Below, one piece after another: positions 29,818-40,123 of a stretch of 64,000 nucleotides of DNA. Positions within the stretch are counted from its first letter, which is position 1, and each line of letters opens with the position of its first letter. A model generated the notes under the pieces. The model had not been told where the DNA came from. It saw only the letters and a list, made by a program, of their open reading frames with translations, and made no database searches. The translations under genes and the position numbers were made by a program. The stretch spans positions 3,222,001 to 3,286,000 of the forward strand of contig NZ_CP102845.1 in assembly GCF_013307435.2 (NCBI RefSeq), read 5' to 3'. This DNA comes from Microvirga terrae (GTDB taxonomy: Bacteria > Pseudomonadota > Alphaproteobacteria > Rhizobiales > Beijerinckiaceae).

Positions 29818-30981
29818 ATGGACCTGATCACCTCCACCGACGCCCTGGCGGCCGTCTGCAACCGCCTCAGCCAGCATCCGTTCGTGACCGTCGATACGGA
29901 GTTCCTGCGCGAGACCACCTATTATCCCAAGCTCTGCCTGATCCAGATGGCGAGCCCGGACCCTGCGGAAGCCTGTCTTATCGATCCGCTGGCCGAGGGC
30001 ATCAGCCTGGAGCCCTTCATGGCGCTGATGGCCGACACGAACGTGGTGAAGGTCTTCCACTCGGCCCGGCAGGATCTCGAGATCGTCTGGAATCTCGGCG
30101 GCATCGTGCCCGAGCCCCTCTTCGACACCCAGGTCGCCGCCATGGTGTGCGGATACGGGGACTCGGTCTCCTACGAGCAGCTCACCAACGATCTCGCCAA
30201 GGCCAAGATCGACAAGTCCTCCCGCTTCACCGACTGGTCACGCCGTCCCCTCACGGACGCGCAGCTCACCTATGCCCTGTCCGACGTCACCCATCTGGTG
30301 AAGGTCTACGAGGCGCTGCTGGACCAGCTGCAGAAGAACGGCCGCCTCGAATGGCTGGCCGAGGAGATGGCGATCCTCACCTCGCCGGAGACCTATCAGG
30401 CCGATCCGGCCAATGCCTGGCGGCGCCTCGCCGGCCGGCTGCGCAAGCCGCGCGAGATCGCCGTGCTCATGGAGGTCTCGGCCTGGCGGGAGCGCGAAGC
30501 GCAGGCGCGGGACGTGCCCCGCGGGCGCATCCTCAAGGATGACGCGGTGATCGACATCGCCACCTCGGCGCCGCGCAGCGTGGAAGCCCTGGGGCGTCTG
30601 CGCACGATTCCGAACGGCTTCGAGCGCTCCCGGACCGGCGGCGAGATCCTGGAAGCGGTCGAGCGGGCGCTCGCCCGCGATCCCGCGACGATCCCCATGC
30701 CCGAGCGCAGCCGCGGCCGCGCGAATACCGGCTCCGTGGTCGACCTGCTGAAGGTCCTGCTCAAGGCCGTGGCCGAGCAGGAGGGCGTGGCGCCCAAGAT
30801 CATCGCCACGGTCGAGGAGCTGGAAGCCATCGCGGACAGCGACAGCGCCGACGTCCCCAGCCTGCACGGCTGGCGGCGCAGGCTGTTCGGCGACAAGGCC
30901 ATTGCCCTGAAGAACGGAGAGCTCGGGCTGGTGCTGGAGCGCGGGCGGGTGAGGCTGAGGACGATCGCCGCCCAGGACTGA
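29818..30981 (+). CDS. rnd: Ribonuclease D
   Basis: 3'-5' exoribonuclease for tRNA maturation, 387 residues from ATG 29818 ([13 protein letters not shown]); an upstream in-frame ATG at 29800 would add six residues. DEDDy active-site motifs: VDTEFLRE (Exo I, about residues 24-31), SARQDLEIV (Exo II) and [10 protein letters not shown] (Exo III with its Tyr). The C-terminal half contains the HRDC domain. It follows the exporter after a 150 bp AT-richer gap, and its stop is 4 nt from the end of the converging Nudix gene. Confidence 0.95.
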   Translation: MDLITSTDALAAVCNRLSQHPFVTVDTEFLRETTYYPKLCLIQMASPDPAEACLIDPLAEGISLEPFMALMADTNVVKVFHSARQDLEIVWNLGGIVPEPLFDTQVAAMVCGYGDSVSYEQLTNDLAKAKIDKSSRFTDWSRRPLTDAQLTYALSDVTHLVKVYEALLDQLQKNGRLEWLAEEMAILTSPETYQADPANAWRRLAGRLRKPREIAVLMEVSAWREREAQARDVPRGRILKDDAVIDIATSAPRSVEALGRLRTIPNGFERSRTGGEILEAVERALARDPATIPMPERSRGRANTGSVVDLLKVLLKAVAEQEGVAPKIIATVEELEAIADSDSADVPSLHGWRRRLFGDKAIALKNGELGLVLERGRVRLRTIAAQD

Positions 30982-30985
30982 TCGG

Positions 30986-31528
30986 TCAGAGCAGCCCTTT
31001 CAATCGCAGCAGCCCCAGGGTCGCCACCGTGGCGGCATCCTTGATGACGCCGCTGGAGATCATCGCGAGCACCTCGTCGACCGGGAACGCGCGGCTCACC
31101 ATGTCCTGCTCGGTGTGCTCACGACGGGTTTCGCCCTGACGAAGGCCTTGCGCGAGGTAGATGTGGAAGCCCTGGTTCGAGTGGCCGTAGCACTCGAACA
31201 GATGTCCCACGTGCAGCATGGTCTCCGCCGTCAGCCCCGTCTCCTCTCGCAATTCGGCGCGGGCGAGTTCCAGCGGGTCGATGCCGGGCGCATCCTCCCA
31301 TGAACCCTGCGGCAGCTCCCAATAGCGGCCCTGAACGGGATAGCGGTACTGCTCCACCAGGTGGATCGCGCCGTTTGAGATGGGCGCGATAACGGCGAAG
31401 TCCGTCTTTTCGACGACGCCGTAGATGCCGGGCGAGCCGTCCTGCCGGACGATGGCGTCTTCCCGCACGCGCATCCAGCGGTTTTCGTAGACGATGCGCG
31501 TCGCAACGGTTCTGATGTCCGGCGCCAT
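30986..31528 (-). CDS. Nudix hydrolase, ADP-sugar type
   Basis: 180 residues from ATG 31528 (MAPDIRTVATR), preceded by GTGGGGGGCAGCC. The longer frame to 31570 would translate a 23-nt hairpin repeat, so I reject it. The fold is that of ADP-ribose pyrophosphatase relatives: ELPQGSWED, LELARAELREETGLT (Nudix helix; the usual first Arg of REuxEE is replaced by Ala and the box has a two-residue insertion), VGHLFECYGHSNQGFHIYLA. Substrate unknown. It converges with rnd, and the 2OG oxygenase gene lies upstream. Confidence 0.8.
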   Translation of the reverse strand: MAPDIRTVATRIVYENRWMRVREDAIVRQDGSPGIYGVVEKTDFAVIAPISNGAIHLVEQYRYPVQGRYWELPQGSWEDAPGIDPLELARAELREETGLTAETMLHVGHLFECYGHSNQGFHIYLAQGLRQGETRREHTEQDMVSRAFPVDEVLAMISSGVIKDAATVATLGLLRLKGLL

Positions 31529-31547
31529 GGCTGCCCCCCACATGACA

Positions 31548-31570
31548 ATGGCCGGGCTGAACCCGGCCAT
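31548..31570. repeat. Solo 23-nt hairpin repeat
   Basis: Arms ATGGCCGGG/CCCGGCCAT, loop CTGAA. It matches the family of paired hairpins, but no partner is seen 59 nt away. It lies in the 77 bp gap between the Nudix gene and the 2OG oxygenase gene. Confidence 0.7.
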
Positions 31571-31605
31571 CGCTTATACACCAGACGTCACGCTGTGCGG
31601 GAGGC

Positions 31606-32235
31606 TCACCGCCCGAAGATGCCCTTGAAGACCTGGGCCAGCTTGTTGTGCTTCTTCTTGCGGTCCACGTCGGCCTGGCTCTTCACCCAGGCGATCTGGA
31701 CCACGCGGCGCTCGCCCGCGAAGGGCAGATGGCCGTGCCAGGAATTGTCGGCCCGCAGGAAGGCGAACATGGTGCCCATGACGGGCGGCACTTCGAGCTT
31801 GTAGCGGTCGTAGTTCTTCTCGTCGTAGAGCACGCGCAGGCGCCCGCCCTCGTCCTGCTGCCACTCGTCGTTCATGTAGATCAGCATGGTCATGACCTTG
31901 GACGGGCCGTCCGTGTGGATGGCGCCGTATTTCGGCTGCGACTTTTTCATGATGGTGGTCAGACGCGGATACGGGTGCAGGTCGATGCCGAACTTCTTCG
32001 ACAGCTCCTCGGTCAGCTCCGGACCCTCCAGCTCGTCGATGAGCTGCTTGAAGCGCCCCTGGAGCTTGACCTCGTCCACGGTCAGATAGCCGGGCTTGTC
32101 GATGGCGGGAAAGTCCCGCCGCAGCTCGTCGATCTTGTCCTGCTTCAGAACGCCGGATGCGAGAAGATAATCATAAGGCTCGTTCGAGCGGTCGGCGTTG
32201 CGGACAGCTGTCAGGTCGACCAGTTCCATGGTCAT
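31606..32235 (-). CDS. 2-oxoglutarate/Fe(II)-dependent oxygenase
   Basis: 209 residues from ATG 32235 (MTMELVDLTAVRN) with AAGGGGA 3 nt upstream; ATG 32229 is a close alternative. The double-stranded beta-helix metal triad is visible: HTD in YGAIHTDGPSK (about 113-115) and the distal His in NSWHGHLPFAGERRVVQIAWV with the 2OG-binding Arg. The C-terminal tail is Lys-rich. It is a prolyl-hydroxylase-like family whose substrate is not known. Confidence 0.8.
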   Translation of the reverse strand: MTMELVDLTAVRNADRSNEPYDYLLASGVLKQDKIDELRRDFPAIDKPGYLTVDEVKLQGRFKQLIDELEGPELTEELSKKFGIDLHPYPRLTTIMKKSQPKYGAIHTDGPSKVMTMLIYMNDEWQQDEGGRLRVLYDEKNYDRYKLEVPPVMGTMFAFLRADNSWHGHLPFAGERRVVQIAWVKSQADVDRKKKHNKLAQVFKGIFGR

Positions 32236-32344
32236 TTCCCCTTGGTGCGTGTTCTCTTGCGGGTTGGACAGTAGCGCAGCGAATGGCACTGTAAACCCAT
32301 CTTGGCGATGGGATACAGCGACGCACGCGCCGGCCCGCCCCGCC

Positions 32345-33865
32345 TCACATGATTTCGATCACCGGATCCATGTTGAGGAGCTTGCCCAGCCCCCGCAGGC
32401 GGCCCGACAGGCGCTCGTTGGCGAGCGGCTCGAGATGGGCCGGCAGACGCAGCACGATCTGGCTGCCGCGGGCCATGAGAGGCGCCTCGGGCAGCACGCC
32501 CTCCATGGCCACCGAGACCGGATAGGCGACCCGCATCAGGGCGGCGAGCAGCCGGGCGCGCTCCAGGAGGCGCGGACCGGCCAGCGCCTTGATGCGCGAG
32601 CTCACCTTGTCGGGCGAGAGGCCCTCGTGCCGGAAGAAGATCGACAGGGCGAGATAGGCGCGGCCCGGATGGTCGAGCCCGGCGAAGGCCCCGTAGGCGA
32701 TCAGGTTGAGGCTCTGCTCGCCCCGGTAGTCCGGGTGGGCGCGCCATCCGATGTCGGCCAGAAGGCAGGCGGCCCGCCGGAGCCGGGTGTCGTACTCCGT
32801 TTCGGGCAGGCCGAGGCTCCGGATGAAGGCTTCGGTCCATTGGCACAGCTCCACCCCATGGCGGGGCGAGCGGGAGCGCAGGAGGTTGAGGTCGCTGGCG
32901 GCGGCGAGCAGCGGATCGCGCTCGCGCGTCTCGGGATCGAGCCGGTCGAACAGAACGCCCTCGCGCACGCCGAAGGCCGAAATTGCCACTTCGACCGGCT
33001 GGCCGAGCCGGATGATCTCCTCCAGCAGGATCGCCCCGTAGGCGAGCAGCGGCCGACGGGCTTCCGAGACGCTCTCGATATCCTTGAGCGTCTTGGCGTC
33101 GGCCTCCTCGACGAGATGCAGGAAGTCGAGCCCGTCATCGGGGTCGATGAGATAGCCGTGCATCACGTGCAGCGGGTAGTCCCGCGCCGCCTGATGCAGC
33201 CGCGCCAGGGCGCGCCAGGTGCCGCCGACCGCGTAGAAGGTGCGGCCATGCAGGTTCTCCAGGTATTCGGGAGCCCTCTCCAGGGTCTCGCGGACGATCC
33301 TCTGGGCCCGCTTCAGCGAGCCGCCGCTGAGGTCCTGCAGGGCCAGGCCGCCCAGCCGCATCGTCACGCCCTGCCCGACCTGCGAGCCCTGGACCTCCAC
33401 CAGCTCAAGGCTGCCGCCGCCCATGTCGCCGACGATGCCGTCGGGCTCGTGGAAGCCCGCGATGACGCCGAGCGCCGAGGCCCGGGCCTCTTCCGCGCCG
33501 GACAGGAGGCTGATCGGGCGGCCGCAGGCCCTGGCCGCCGCCTCCAGGAAGGCGGGACCGTTGGAGGCGTCGCGCGCCGCCGCCGTGGCCAGAACGAAGA
33601 CCTCGGACACCTGCATCGTGTTGCAGAGGACCCGGAACCGGGCGAGCGCCCGCAGGGCCCGGTCGACGGCCTCGTCGTCCAGGCGGCCGGTGGTCGCCAC
33701 ATGGCGTCCGAGGCCGCAGAGGACCTTCTCGTTGTAGATCGGCGTCACGGCCCGGGAGAGACCCTCATAGGCCACGAGGCGCACCGAGTTCGACCCGATG
33801 TCGATGATGGCACAGGGACGGCCGATCTTGAGCCGTCCCTGAGCCTCCTGGCTTACGGCCTGCAT
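32345..33865 (-). CDS. ppx: Exopolyphosphatase
   Basis: Releases phosphate from polyphosphate, 506 residues. ATG 33865 (MQAVSQEAQ) is 1 nt after the ppk stop codon, so the longer frame is not used. Ppx/GppA motifs: AIIDIGSNSVRLVAYEG (about 23-37), ATAAARDASNG and VGDMGGGSLELVEVQG, and a C-terminal HD-type domain. It forms an operon hdaA-ppk-ppx, so synthesis and breakdown of polyphosphate are co-expressed. Confidence 0.94.
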   Translation of the reverse strand: MQAVSQEAQGRLKIGRPCAIIDIGSNSVRLVAYEGLSRAVTPIYNEKVLCGLGRHVATTGRLDDEAVDRALRALARFRVLCNTMQVSEVFVLATAAARDASNGPAFLEAAARACGRPISLLSGAEEARASALGVIAGFHEPDGIVGDMGGGSLELVEVQGSQVGQGVTMRLGGLALQDLSGGSLKRAQRIVRETLERAPEYLENLHGRTFYAVGGTWRALARLHQAARDYPLHVMHGYLIDPDDGLDFLHLVEEADAKTLKDIESVSEARRPLLAYGAILLEEIIRLGQPVEVAISAFGVREGVLFDRLDPETRERDPLLAAASDLNLLRSRSPRHGVELCQWTEAFIRSLGLPETEYDTRLRRAACLLADIGWRAHPDYRGEQSLNLIAYGAFAGLDHPGRAYLALSIFFRHEGLSPDKVSSRIKALAGPRLLERARLLAALMRVAYPVSVAMEGVLPEAPLMARGSQIVLRLPAHLEPLANERLSGRLRGLGKLLNMDPVIEIM

Positions 33866-33866
33866 G

Positions 33867-36185
33867 TCAGCGCTGCCCGCGCTTGGCGAGCGCTTTGGGA
33901 CTGGAGGTCTTGAGGGATTTGCCACGGCCCGACAGACTCGGATTTGTCATGAAATACTTGTGAGCGTTGAATGGTTCCTCGCCCTTGGCCGGCACCACGC
34001 GCTGGCTCGAGCCGTCGGGAAGCACCGTCCAGCTCTGCTCGTTGTCGAGGAGGTTGGCGAGCATGATCTGGTCGAGCACCTGCTGGTGCACGGTCGGGTT
34101 GAGGATCGGCATCAAGGCCTCGACGCGGCGGTCGAGGTTGCGCGACATGAGATCCGCCGACGAGATGTAGACATGCGCCTTGGGGTTGGGCAGAGCCTGC
34201 CCGTTGCCGAAGGAGTAGATGCGGGTGTGCTCCAGGAAGCGTCCGACGATGGACTTGACCCGGATGTTCTCCGACAGGCCCTTGATGCCGGGCCGGAGGC
34301 AGCAGATGCCGCGCACGATGAGATCGACCTGCACGCCCGCCGCGCTCGCGTCGTAGAGGGCGTCGATGATCTCGGGGTCGGTCATGGAGTTGCACTTGCC
34401 CCAGATCGCTCCGGGTCGCCCTGCCCTGGCATGCTCCACCTCCTCGGCGATATGCTCGAGCAGGCGCTTCTTGAGGTTCAGCGGCGAGACCGCCATGCGC
34501 TCCAGCTCGGCCGGCTCCGCGTATCCGGTCACGAAGTTGAAGATGCGCGACACGTCCCGGCCGATCACCGGATCGGCGGTGAAATAGGACAGGTCGGTGT
34601 AGATGCGCGCGGTGATCGGGTGGTAGTTGCCCGTCCCCACGTGACAATACGTGATGAGCTGGCTGCCCTCGCGGCGCACGACCATCGACAGCTTCGCGTG
34701 GGTCTTCAGCTCGATGAAGCCGAACACCACCTGGGCGCCGGCGCGCTCCAGGTCGCGGGCCCAGCGGATGTTGGCCTCCTCGTCGAAGCGCGCCTTGAGC
34801 TCCACGAGGGCGGTCACGGACTTGCCGGCCTCGGCCGCCTCGGCGAGCGCCGCGACGATCGGGGAATCGGACGAGGTTCGGTAGAGGGTCTGCTTGATCG
34901 CCACCACGTTGGGATCGCGCGCGGCCTGACGCAGGAACTGCACCACCGCGTCGAAGGATTCGTAGGGGTGGTGGACGATGATGTCCTTCTCACGGATCGC
35001 CGCGAAGCAGTCGCCGCTGTGCTCGCGGATGCGCTCGGGGAAGCGCGGGTTGTAGGGCTTGAACTTCAGGTCCGGACGTTCCAGGGCGACAAGCTGCGAC
35101 AGGTCCCGCAGGCCCATCATGCCCTCGACCACGAAGACCTCGTCGCTCGACACCTCCAGCTCCTCGGCCACGAAGAGACGCAGATCTTCCGGCATGGCCG
35201 CCTCGACCTCCAGGCGGATCACGCTGCCGCGGCGGCGCTGCTTGAGGGCCGTCTCGAACAGGCGCACCAGATCCTCGGCCTCCTCCTCCACCTCGATGTC
35301 GGAATCGCGGATCACCCGGAAGGCGCCCTGCCCCTGCACATCGTAGCCGGGGAACAGGCGGCTCGTGTAGAGCACGATCATCTGCTCGAGCGCGATAAAG
35401 CGGGTGGCGCCTGTCTCGGCGAAGTCCGGCAGGCGGATGAAGCGCTCGGCCCGCGACGGAAGGCGGATCAGCGCGTTCAGCACCTTGCCGTCGCTCTGGC
35501 GCACGAGCTTCAGGGCGATGGAGGAGCCGAGATTCGGAATGAACGGGAACGGATGCGCCGGATCGATGGCGAGCGGCGTCAGGACCGGGAAGACATGGTT
35601 GAGGAAGTAATCCTCGAGCCAGGAGGCCTCCGCCTTGGTCAGGCCGGCGCCCTCGGTCAGAACGATGCCTTCCTCGAGAAGAGCGTCCCGCAACTCGCGC
35701 CAGCGCCGCTGCTGATCCGACGCGAGGTTCGACACGGCGACCGAGATCTTGGCGAGCTGCTCCTGCGGCGTGAGCCCGTCCTGCGACGTGGTGGCCACGC
35801 CCGAGCGCACCTGACCGATCAGGCCGGCGACGCGGACCATGAAGAACTCGTCGAGGTTGTCGGCCGAGATCGACAGGAAGCGCAGCTGCTCCAGGAGCGG
35901 GTGGTTGCGATTGGACGCCTCCTCGAACACCCGCCGGTTGAACTGCAGCCAGGACAGTTCCCGGTTGATGAAGCGCTGCGGGAACTTCCGCAGCACCGCT
36001 CCGTCGAGCTCGATGTCCGGCGGCGCCTTGGGCAGCGGCGCTTCGCTGACGGTCTCCACCTCTTTCAGGGCAATCGCGCTGCGCACTTCGATCTCCGCCG
36101 TATCCCTTTTCGGCGACCGTTTTGCTCTGGGCTTCGTGACGGTTTCACGACGGTTCGACAACGCGGCGTTGATGTCAGGCTTCAC
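33867..36185 (-). CDS. ppk: Polyphosphate kinase 1
   Basis: 772 residues. Makes polyphosphate from ATP. The start [14 protein letters not shown] overlaps the hdaA stop by 4 nt. The phospho-histidine region [49 protein letters not shown] and [13 protein letters not shown] mark PPK1. A basic N-terminal extension (about 1-50) precedes the conserved [11 protein letters not shown]. hdaA upstream and ppx downstream are conserved neighbours. Confidence 0.96.
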   Translation of the reverse strand: MKPDINAALSNRRETVTKPRAKRSPKRDTAEIEVRSAIALKEVETVSEAPLPKAPPDIELDGAVLRKFPQRFINRELSWLQFNRRVFEEASNRNHPLLEQLRFLSISADNLDEFFMVRVAGLIGQVRSGVATTSQDGLTPQEQLAKISVAVSNLASDQQRRWRELRDALLEEGIVLTEGAGLTKAEASWLEDYFLNHVFPVLTPLAIDPAHPFPFIPNLGSSIALKLVRQSDGKVLNALIRLPSRAERFIRLPDFAETGATRFIALEQMIVLYTSRLFPGYDVQGQGAFRVIRDSDIEVEEEAEDLVRLFETALKQRRRGSVIRLEVEAAMPEDLRLFVAEELEVSSDEVFVVEGMMGLRDLSQLVALERPDLKFKPYNPRFPERIREHSGDCFAAIREKDIIVHHPYESFDAVVQFLRQAARDPNVVAIKQTLYRTSSDSPIVAALAEAAEAGKSVTALVELKARFDEEANIRWARDLERAGAQVVFGFIELKTHAKLSMVVRREGSQLITYCHVGTGNYHPITARIYTDLSYFTADPVIGRDVSRIFNFVTGYAEPAELERMAVSPLNLKKRLLEHIAEEVEHARAGRPGAIWGKCNSMTDPEIIDALYDASAAGVQVDLIVRGICCLRPGIKGLSENIRVKSIVGRFLEHTRIYSFGNGQALPNPKAHVYISSADLMSRNLDRRVEALMPILNPTVHQQVLDQIMLANLLDNEQSWTVLPDGSSQRVVPAKGEEPFNAHKYFMTNPSLSGRGKSLKTSSPKALAKRGQR

Positions 36186-36874
36186 TCGCTCTCATCCATT
36201 TCCTGTGCGGCACCAAGGATCTCTGCGGCGATCGTCCGTGACACGCGCCGGCCCCGGCTCAGGGCCTCCCGGTCGAGGAGCGCCACCAGCTCGGAAGCCT
36301 TCGCCAAAGACCTTTCGATCCGCAGAGCAATATAGTCGACAACGGAGGTGTCGACCACGAGTTGCCTGTCGACGAAGAGCTTCACCAGAACGGCTTTCAG
36401 GAGCGCATCGTCCGGCGCTTCCAGCGATACGCTCGGCGCGAGGCGCAGGCGCGACAGGAGGTCCGGCGTTCGCAACGACCAGCGGTCGGGCGGCGTCTCG
36501 CAGGTGATCAGCAGCGATGCCTTCTTCTCGCGCGCCAGGTTCAGGAGATGGAACAGAGCCGCCTCGTCCCGTTCGCCGCGGTCCATGTCTTCGATGGCGA
36601 GCGCGCCGTTCGAGACCAGATGCGGAACCTTGTCCTGGGTGATCCCCGAGGCGTCGATGGTCCAGGCGCGGGCATTCGTGGCCCAGATCGACGCGAGATG
36701 GCTCTTGCCGCTGCCGCGAGGACCGACGAGGAGCAAAATCGTGTCCGGCCAGGCGGGCCAGCTCTCGATGAGGCCGTAGGCCTGCTCGTTCGACGGGCTG
36801 ACGAGGAAATCCTCGGCGCCGAACCGCGGATCGAGCGGAAGATCGAAGGCGAGCTGCTTGGGCGTCTCACGCAT
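36182..36874 (-). CDS. hdaA: DnaA-regulatory protein HdaA
   Basis: DnaA-like AAA+ protein that stimulates ATP hydrolysis by DnaA at the replication clamp, 230 residues. The N-terminal QLAFDLP is a clamp-binding motif, Walker A is GPRGSGKSH at about 51-59, and LAIEDMDRG is the Walker B region. It overlaps the AI-2E gene by 8 nt and ppk by 4 nt, in the standard Rhizobiales order. Confidence 0.9.
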   Translation of the reverse strand: MRETPKQLAFDLPLDPRFGAEDFLVSPSNEQAYGLIESWPAWPDTILLLVGPRGSGKSHLASIWATNARAWTIDASGITQDKVPHLVSNGALAIEDMDRGERDEAALFHLLNLAREKKASLLITCETPPDRWSLRTPDLLSRLRLAPSVSLEAPDDALLKAVLVKLFVDRQLVVDTSVVDYIALRIERSLAKASELVALLDREALSRGRRVSRTIAAEILGAAQEMDESE

Positions 36875-37982
36875 CGATGTCGACCTTCTCCGGCTCGACC
36901 TTCGGTTTCAGGATCACCGGCTCGGCGCCGCGATAGAGGGGGCTTGCCAGGTACTGGCGCAGGGCGAACCGCGCGACGACCCCCACGGCGGCCGCGAGCG
37001 GAACCGCGAGCAGCAGGCCGACGAAGCCGAAGAGCGCGCCGAAGGCCACGAGGGCGAACATGAGCCAGACCGGATGCAGCCCGACGGAATCGCCCACCAG
37101 CTTCGGGGACAGGATGTTGCCTTCGACGAACTGGCCGAAGATGAAGATGCCGAGCGTCGCGGCGATCATGGTCCAGTCCGGCCAGAACTGGACGATGGCG
37201 ACGCCGACCGACAGGATGAGCCCGGTGAGCGAGCCCACATAGGGGATGAAGCTCAGGACTCCCGCCGTCATGCCGATCAGGGCGCCGAAATTGAGCCCGA
37301 TCAGCGCCAGGCTCACCGCATAGAAGGTGCCCAGGATGAAGCAGACCATGGCCTGGCCACGGACGAAGCCTGCGATCGCCCGGTCGATGTCGCGGGCGAT
37401 GGACCGGATCGTCTCCCGGTGCTTCATCGGCATCCAGGAATCGACCGTCCGCACCATGCGGTCCCAGTCGACGAGCATGTAGAAGGCGACGACCGGGGTC
37501 ACCACCAGCAGGGAGAAGATGCCGATCAGGGCCTGCCCTCCGGACCACAGCCCCTGAAGGAAAGCCGTCACCCAGGCGATGCCCTGGCTGATGAGGTTGC
37601 CCACAGAGGGCGGGGTCGCCGGCAGGGCGTCCTCGATCCCGAGCTTGCGGATCAGCGGCCCGAGCTGCTCGGCTCCGAGCTCCTGAAGCCGCGCCACGTA
37701 GCCCGGCAGCCGCTCCACGAAGGCTCCCACCTGCTGGGCCGCGAAGGGAACCAGGATCATCAGGGCGACGATGAAGACGAGGACGAACAGGACCAGGATC
37801 AGCAGGCTCGCGCCCAGGCGGCCGATGCCGACCTTCTGCAGCCGGTCGGCCAGAGGATCGAGCAGATAGGCCAGCGCGAAGCCCGCCACGAAGGGCAGCA
37901 GGATGCCGCGCAGCACGAACAGCAGCAGAACCGCGACGACCAGTGCCGCAATCCAGAACCCGATCTGCCGTTGGACCGTCAT
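36867..37982 (-). CDS. AI-2E family transporter
   Basis: 371-residue polytopic membrane protein (PF01594), eight predicted segments, including the hydrophobic N-terminal VQRQIGFWIAALVVAVLLLFVLR and the conserved internal MTAGVLSFIPYVGSLTG and FVEGNILSPKLVGDSVGLHP motifs. Relatives move autoinducer-2, sodium or protons; a role here is not known. Conserved next to hdaA. Confidence 0.87.
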   Translation of the reverse strand: MTVQRQIGFWIAALVVAVLLLFVLRGILLPFVAGFALAYLLDPLADRLQKVGIGRLGASLLILVLFVLVFIVALMILVPFAAQQVGAFVERLPGYVARLQELGAEQLGPLIRKLGIEDALPATPPSVGNLISQGIAWVTAFLQGLWSGGQALIGIFSLLVVTPVVAFYMLVDWDRMVRTVDSWMPMKHRETIRSIARDIDRAIAGFVRGQAMVCFILGTFYAVSLALIGLNFGALIGMTAGVLSFIPYVGSLTGLILSVGVAIVQFWPDWTMIAATLGIFIFGQFVEGNILSPKLVGDSVGLHPVWLMFALVAFGALFGFVGLLLAVPLAAAVGVVARFALRQYLASPLYRGAEPVILKPKVEPEKVDIDA

Positions 37983-38011
37983 CCGTACTCCATACCTGTC
38001 AATTCTGGCCT

Positions 38012-38542
38012 TCAGGTGGTCATGTGCCGCAGCCAGCCTCCGAGATAGGCACCGGCAGACGCTATGGTCAAGGTGGCGACCAGCACCATGGCAAGCTCAT
38101 CCAGCCCCGCGAGATCCACCCCGAAGGCATTGGCAGCCAGTGCATAGGCGGCAAAGGCGATCTGCGCGGCGGTGTTCAGCTTGCTCACGAGGAGCGGCTT
38201 GATCTCCACCGGACGGCTCATGATCCAGGACAGGAGGATCGCCGCCACGATCATCACGTCCCGCGACACCACCACGATGGCAAGCCAGCTCGGGATCGCC
38301 CCCACGATGGCGAGCGTCACGTAGATCGAGACCAGCAGCGCCTTATCGGCGATGGGGTCGATATAGGCGCCGAACTCGCTCTTCTGGTTGAAATGCCGGG
38401 CGATGAACCCGTCGATGCCGTCAGAGACCCCGGCCACGACGAAGAGCACGAAGGCCGTGCTCCACCGGTGCTGCATGATCATGACGATCACGATGGGCAC
38501 GATGATCAGGCGGCCGATGGTGATGATGTTCGGAATGGTCAT
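38012..38542 (-). CDS. CDP-alcohol phosphatidyltransferase
   Basis: Integral-membrane phospholipid synthase, 176 residues from ATG 38542 (MTIPNIITIGRL). The CDP-alcohol motif DGIDGFIAR...G...D...D is complete (SDGIDGFIARHFNQ with the two downstream Asp). By similarity it could be a PgsA-like phosphatidylglycerophosphate synthase or a related cardiolipin or choline-type enzyme. The gene is 29 bp downstream of the AI-2E gene's start, in series with it on the same strand. Confidence 0.87.
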   Translation of the reverse strand: MTIPNIITIGRLIIVPIVIVMIMQHRWSTAFVLFVVAGVSDGIDGFIARHFNQKSEFGAYIDPIADKALLVSIYVTLAIVGAIPSWLAIVVVSRDVMIVAAILLSWIMSRPVEIKPLLVSKLNTAAQIAFAAYALAANAFGVDLAGLDELAMVLVATLTIASAGAYLGGWLRHMTT

Positions 38543-38795
38543 CGGGCCGATGATGGCCGGTCGAGGCGCGGAGTTCAATCTCCGGTCCCAGAGGATGGGG
38601 ATAATACGTGCCTCTCCCGGTCAAGACGGGGCTTCTCCCGAGCGCCCATGTCCCCTTCACGCGACACCCCTCATCCTGAGCAGGGTGAAGGTGTGAGATC
38701 TAGACGGGCGGCCTCGCACAACCGGGCCCGCAGGCACTCCCGGCACCCTCCGCCCTTCCTCGCCACCCTTCGCCCGTCCCAACACCCTCGACGTC

Positions 38796-38877
38796 ATGGC
38801 CGGGCTTGTCCCGGCCATCCCGCTGCGGTGAGGCGCGGCGCTCTTCCGATCGGGATCACCGGCACGAGGCCGGTGAT
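38796..38877. repeat. Paired 23-nt hairpin repeat (unit C)
   Basis: 38796-38818 (ATGGCCGGG/CCCGGCCAT, loop CTTGT) and 38855-38877 (ATCACCGGC/GCCGGTGAT, loop ACGAG), 59 nt start to start. A third, solo hairpin sits at 38942-38964 (ATCACTGGG/CCCGGTGAT, loop CTTGT). Confidence 0.82.
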
Positions 38878-38941
38878 GACGAGGAGGGTGTCAGGGCCCG
38901 CCATTCCAATCCGGACAGGCTCTCCGCCTCACCGCAGCGGG

Positions 38942-38964
38942 ATCACTGGGCTTGTCCCGGTGAT
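38942..38964. repeat. Solo 23-nt hairpin repeat
   Basis: Arms ATCACTGGG/CCCGGTGAT with a T·G wobble, loop CTTGT. It lies 65 nt after unit C. Confidence 0.65.
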
Positions 38965-39052
38965 CGCACCCGCCTAATCCCTCACGGTTGCTCAAATCCC
39001 CTTGCCTCCCGGTCCCTCTCGCCTTACTGCCCGAGCCAACACGGGGTGAGCC

Positions 39053-40123
39053 ATGACGACCGAGAAGCAGACGAACGGCCTGACCTATGCCCAAGCGGGC
39101 GTCGACATCGACGCGGGCAATGCCATGGTCGACCAGATCAAGCCCCTGGTCCGCTCGACGCGCCGGCCGGGCGCGGACGCGGAGATCGGCGGCTTCGGCG
39201 GGCTCTTCGATCTCAAGGCCGCCGGCTTCAAGGATCCGATCCTGGTGGCGGCCAATGACGGGGTCGGCACCAAGGTCAAGATCGCCATCGACACGGGCAT
39301 TCACGACACGATCGGCATCGACCTCGTGGCCATGTGCGTGAACGACATCATCGTGCAGGGTGCCGAGCCCCTGTTCTTCCTCGACTATTTCGCCACCGGC
39401 AAGCTCTCTCCCGAGGTCGGCGTCCATATCGTCAGGGGCATCGCCGAGGGCTGCCTCCAGGCGGGCTGCGCGCTGATCGGAGGCGAGACGGCCGAGATGC
39501 CCGGGCTCTATGCGAAGGGCGATTACGACCTCGCGGGCTTCGCGGTCGGCGCCGCCGAGCGCGGCACGCTGCTGCCCAAGGATGTGGTCGTCGGCGACGT
39601 GCTCATCGGACTGCCCTCCTCCGGCGTCCATTCCAACGGCTTCTCCCTCGTGCGCCGGATCGTCGAGCAGTCCGGCCTCGCCTGGGATGCACCCGCCCCC
39701 TTCGCGCAGGGCAAGAGCCTCGCCCAGGCCCTGCTGGAGCCGACCCGGATCTACGTGAAGGCCCTGCTGGAGGTCCTGAAGACCGGCCACGGCATCAACG
39801 CCCTCTGCCACATCACCGGCGGCGGTTTCCCGGACAACATCCCGCGCGTCCTGCCGGACGGCGTCGGCGTGCGCCTCGACCTCGGTGCGATTGCCGTCCC
39901 GCCCGTGTTCGGCTGGCTCGCCAAGGCCGGCGGCGTGGCCGAGGCCGAGATGCTGCGCACCTTCAACTGCGGCATCGGCATGATCGTCGTGGCCGCAGCC
40001 GACCAAGCGGAGGCCGTGACGGAGCGGCTGCGCCAGGCGGGCGAGGCTCCGGTCCGCATCGGCGAGACCGTGGCGCATGCCGGTGGCGAGCGCGTCCAGA
40101 CCGCGGGGCACCTGGCGATCTGA
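39053..40123 (+). CDS. purM: Phosphoribosylformylglycinamidine cyclo-ligase
   Basis: Fifth step of purine synthesis (AIR synthetase), 356 residues. Starts [23 protein letters not shown]. Conserved segments: [24 protein letters not shown] (nucleotide site, about 62-78) and [11 protein letters not shown]. The stop TGA overlaps the purN ATG by one base, so the two are coupled. Confidence 0.96.
   Translation: MTTEKQTNGLTYAQAGVDIDAGNAMVDQIKPLVRSTRRPGADAEIGGFGGLFDLKAAGFKDPILVAANDGVGTKVKIAIDTGIHDTIGIDLVAMCVNDIIVQGAEPLFFLDYFATGKLSPEVGVHIVRGIAEGCLQAGCALIGGETAEMPGLYAKGDYDLAGFAVGAAERGTLLPKDVVVGDVLIGLPSSGVHSNGFSLVRRIVEQSGLAWDAPAPFAQGKSLAQALLEPTRIYVKALLEVLKTGHGINALCHITGGGFPDNIPRVLPDGVGVRLDLGAIAVPPVFGWLAKAGGVAEAEMLRTFNCGIGMIVVAAADQAEAVTERLRQAGEAPVRIGETVAHAGGERVQTAGHLAI

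Larger units (their letters stand above)
38543..39052. other. 510 bp gap between divergent genes, with hairpin repeats
   Basis: No gene seen. The right half carries a paired hairpin unit (38796-38877) and a solo one (38942-38964), listed separately. The left part contains a few low-complexity C-rich stretches. Confidence 0.6.

Noticed and set aside
31529..31570. Nudix start at 31570
   Set aside because: Would translate the hairpin repeat 31548-31570; ATG 31528 has a purine-rich SD and matches the family start.
32198..33913. 571-codon plus-strand ORF opposite ppx
   Set aside because: Mirror frame of a recognised gene.
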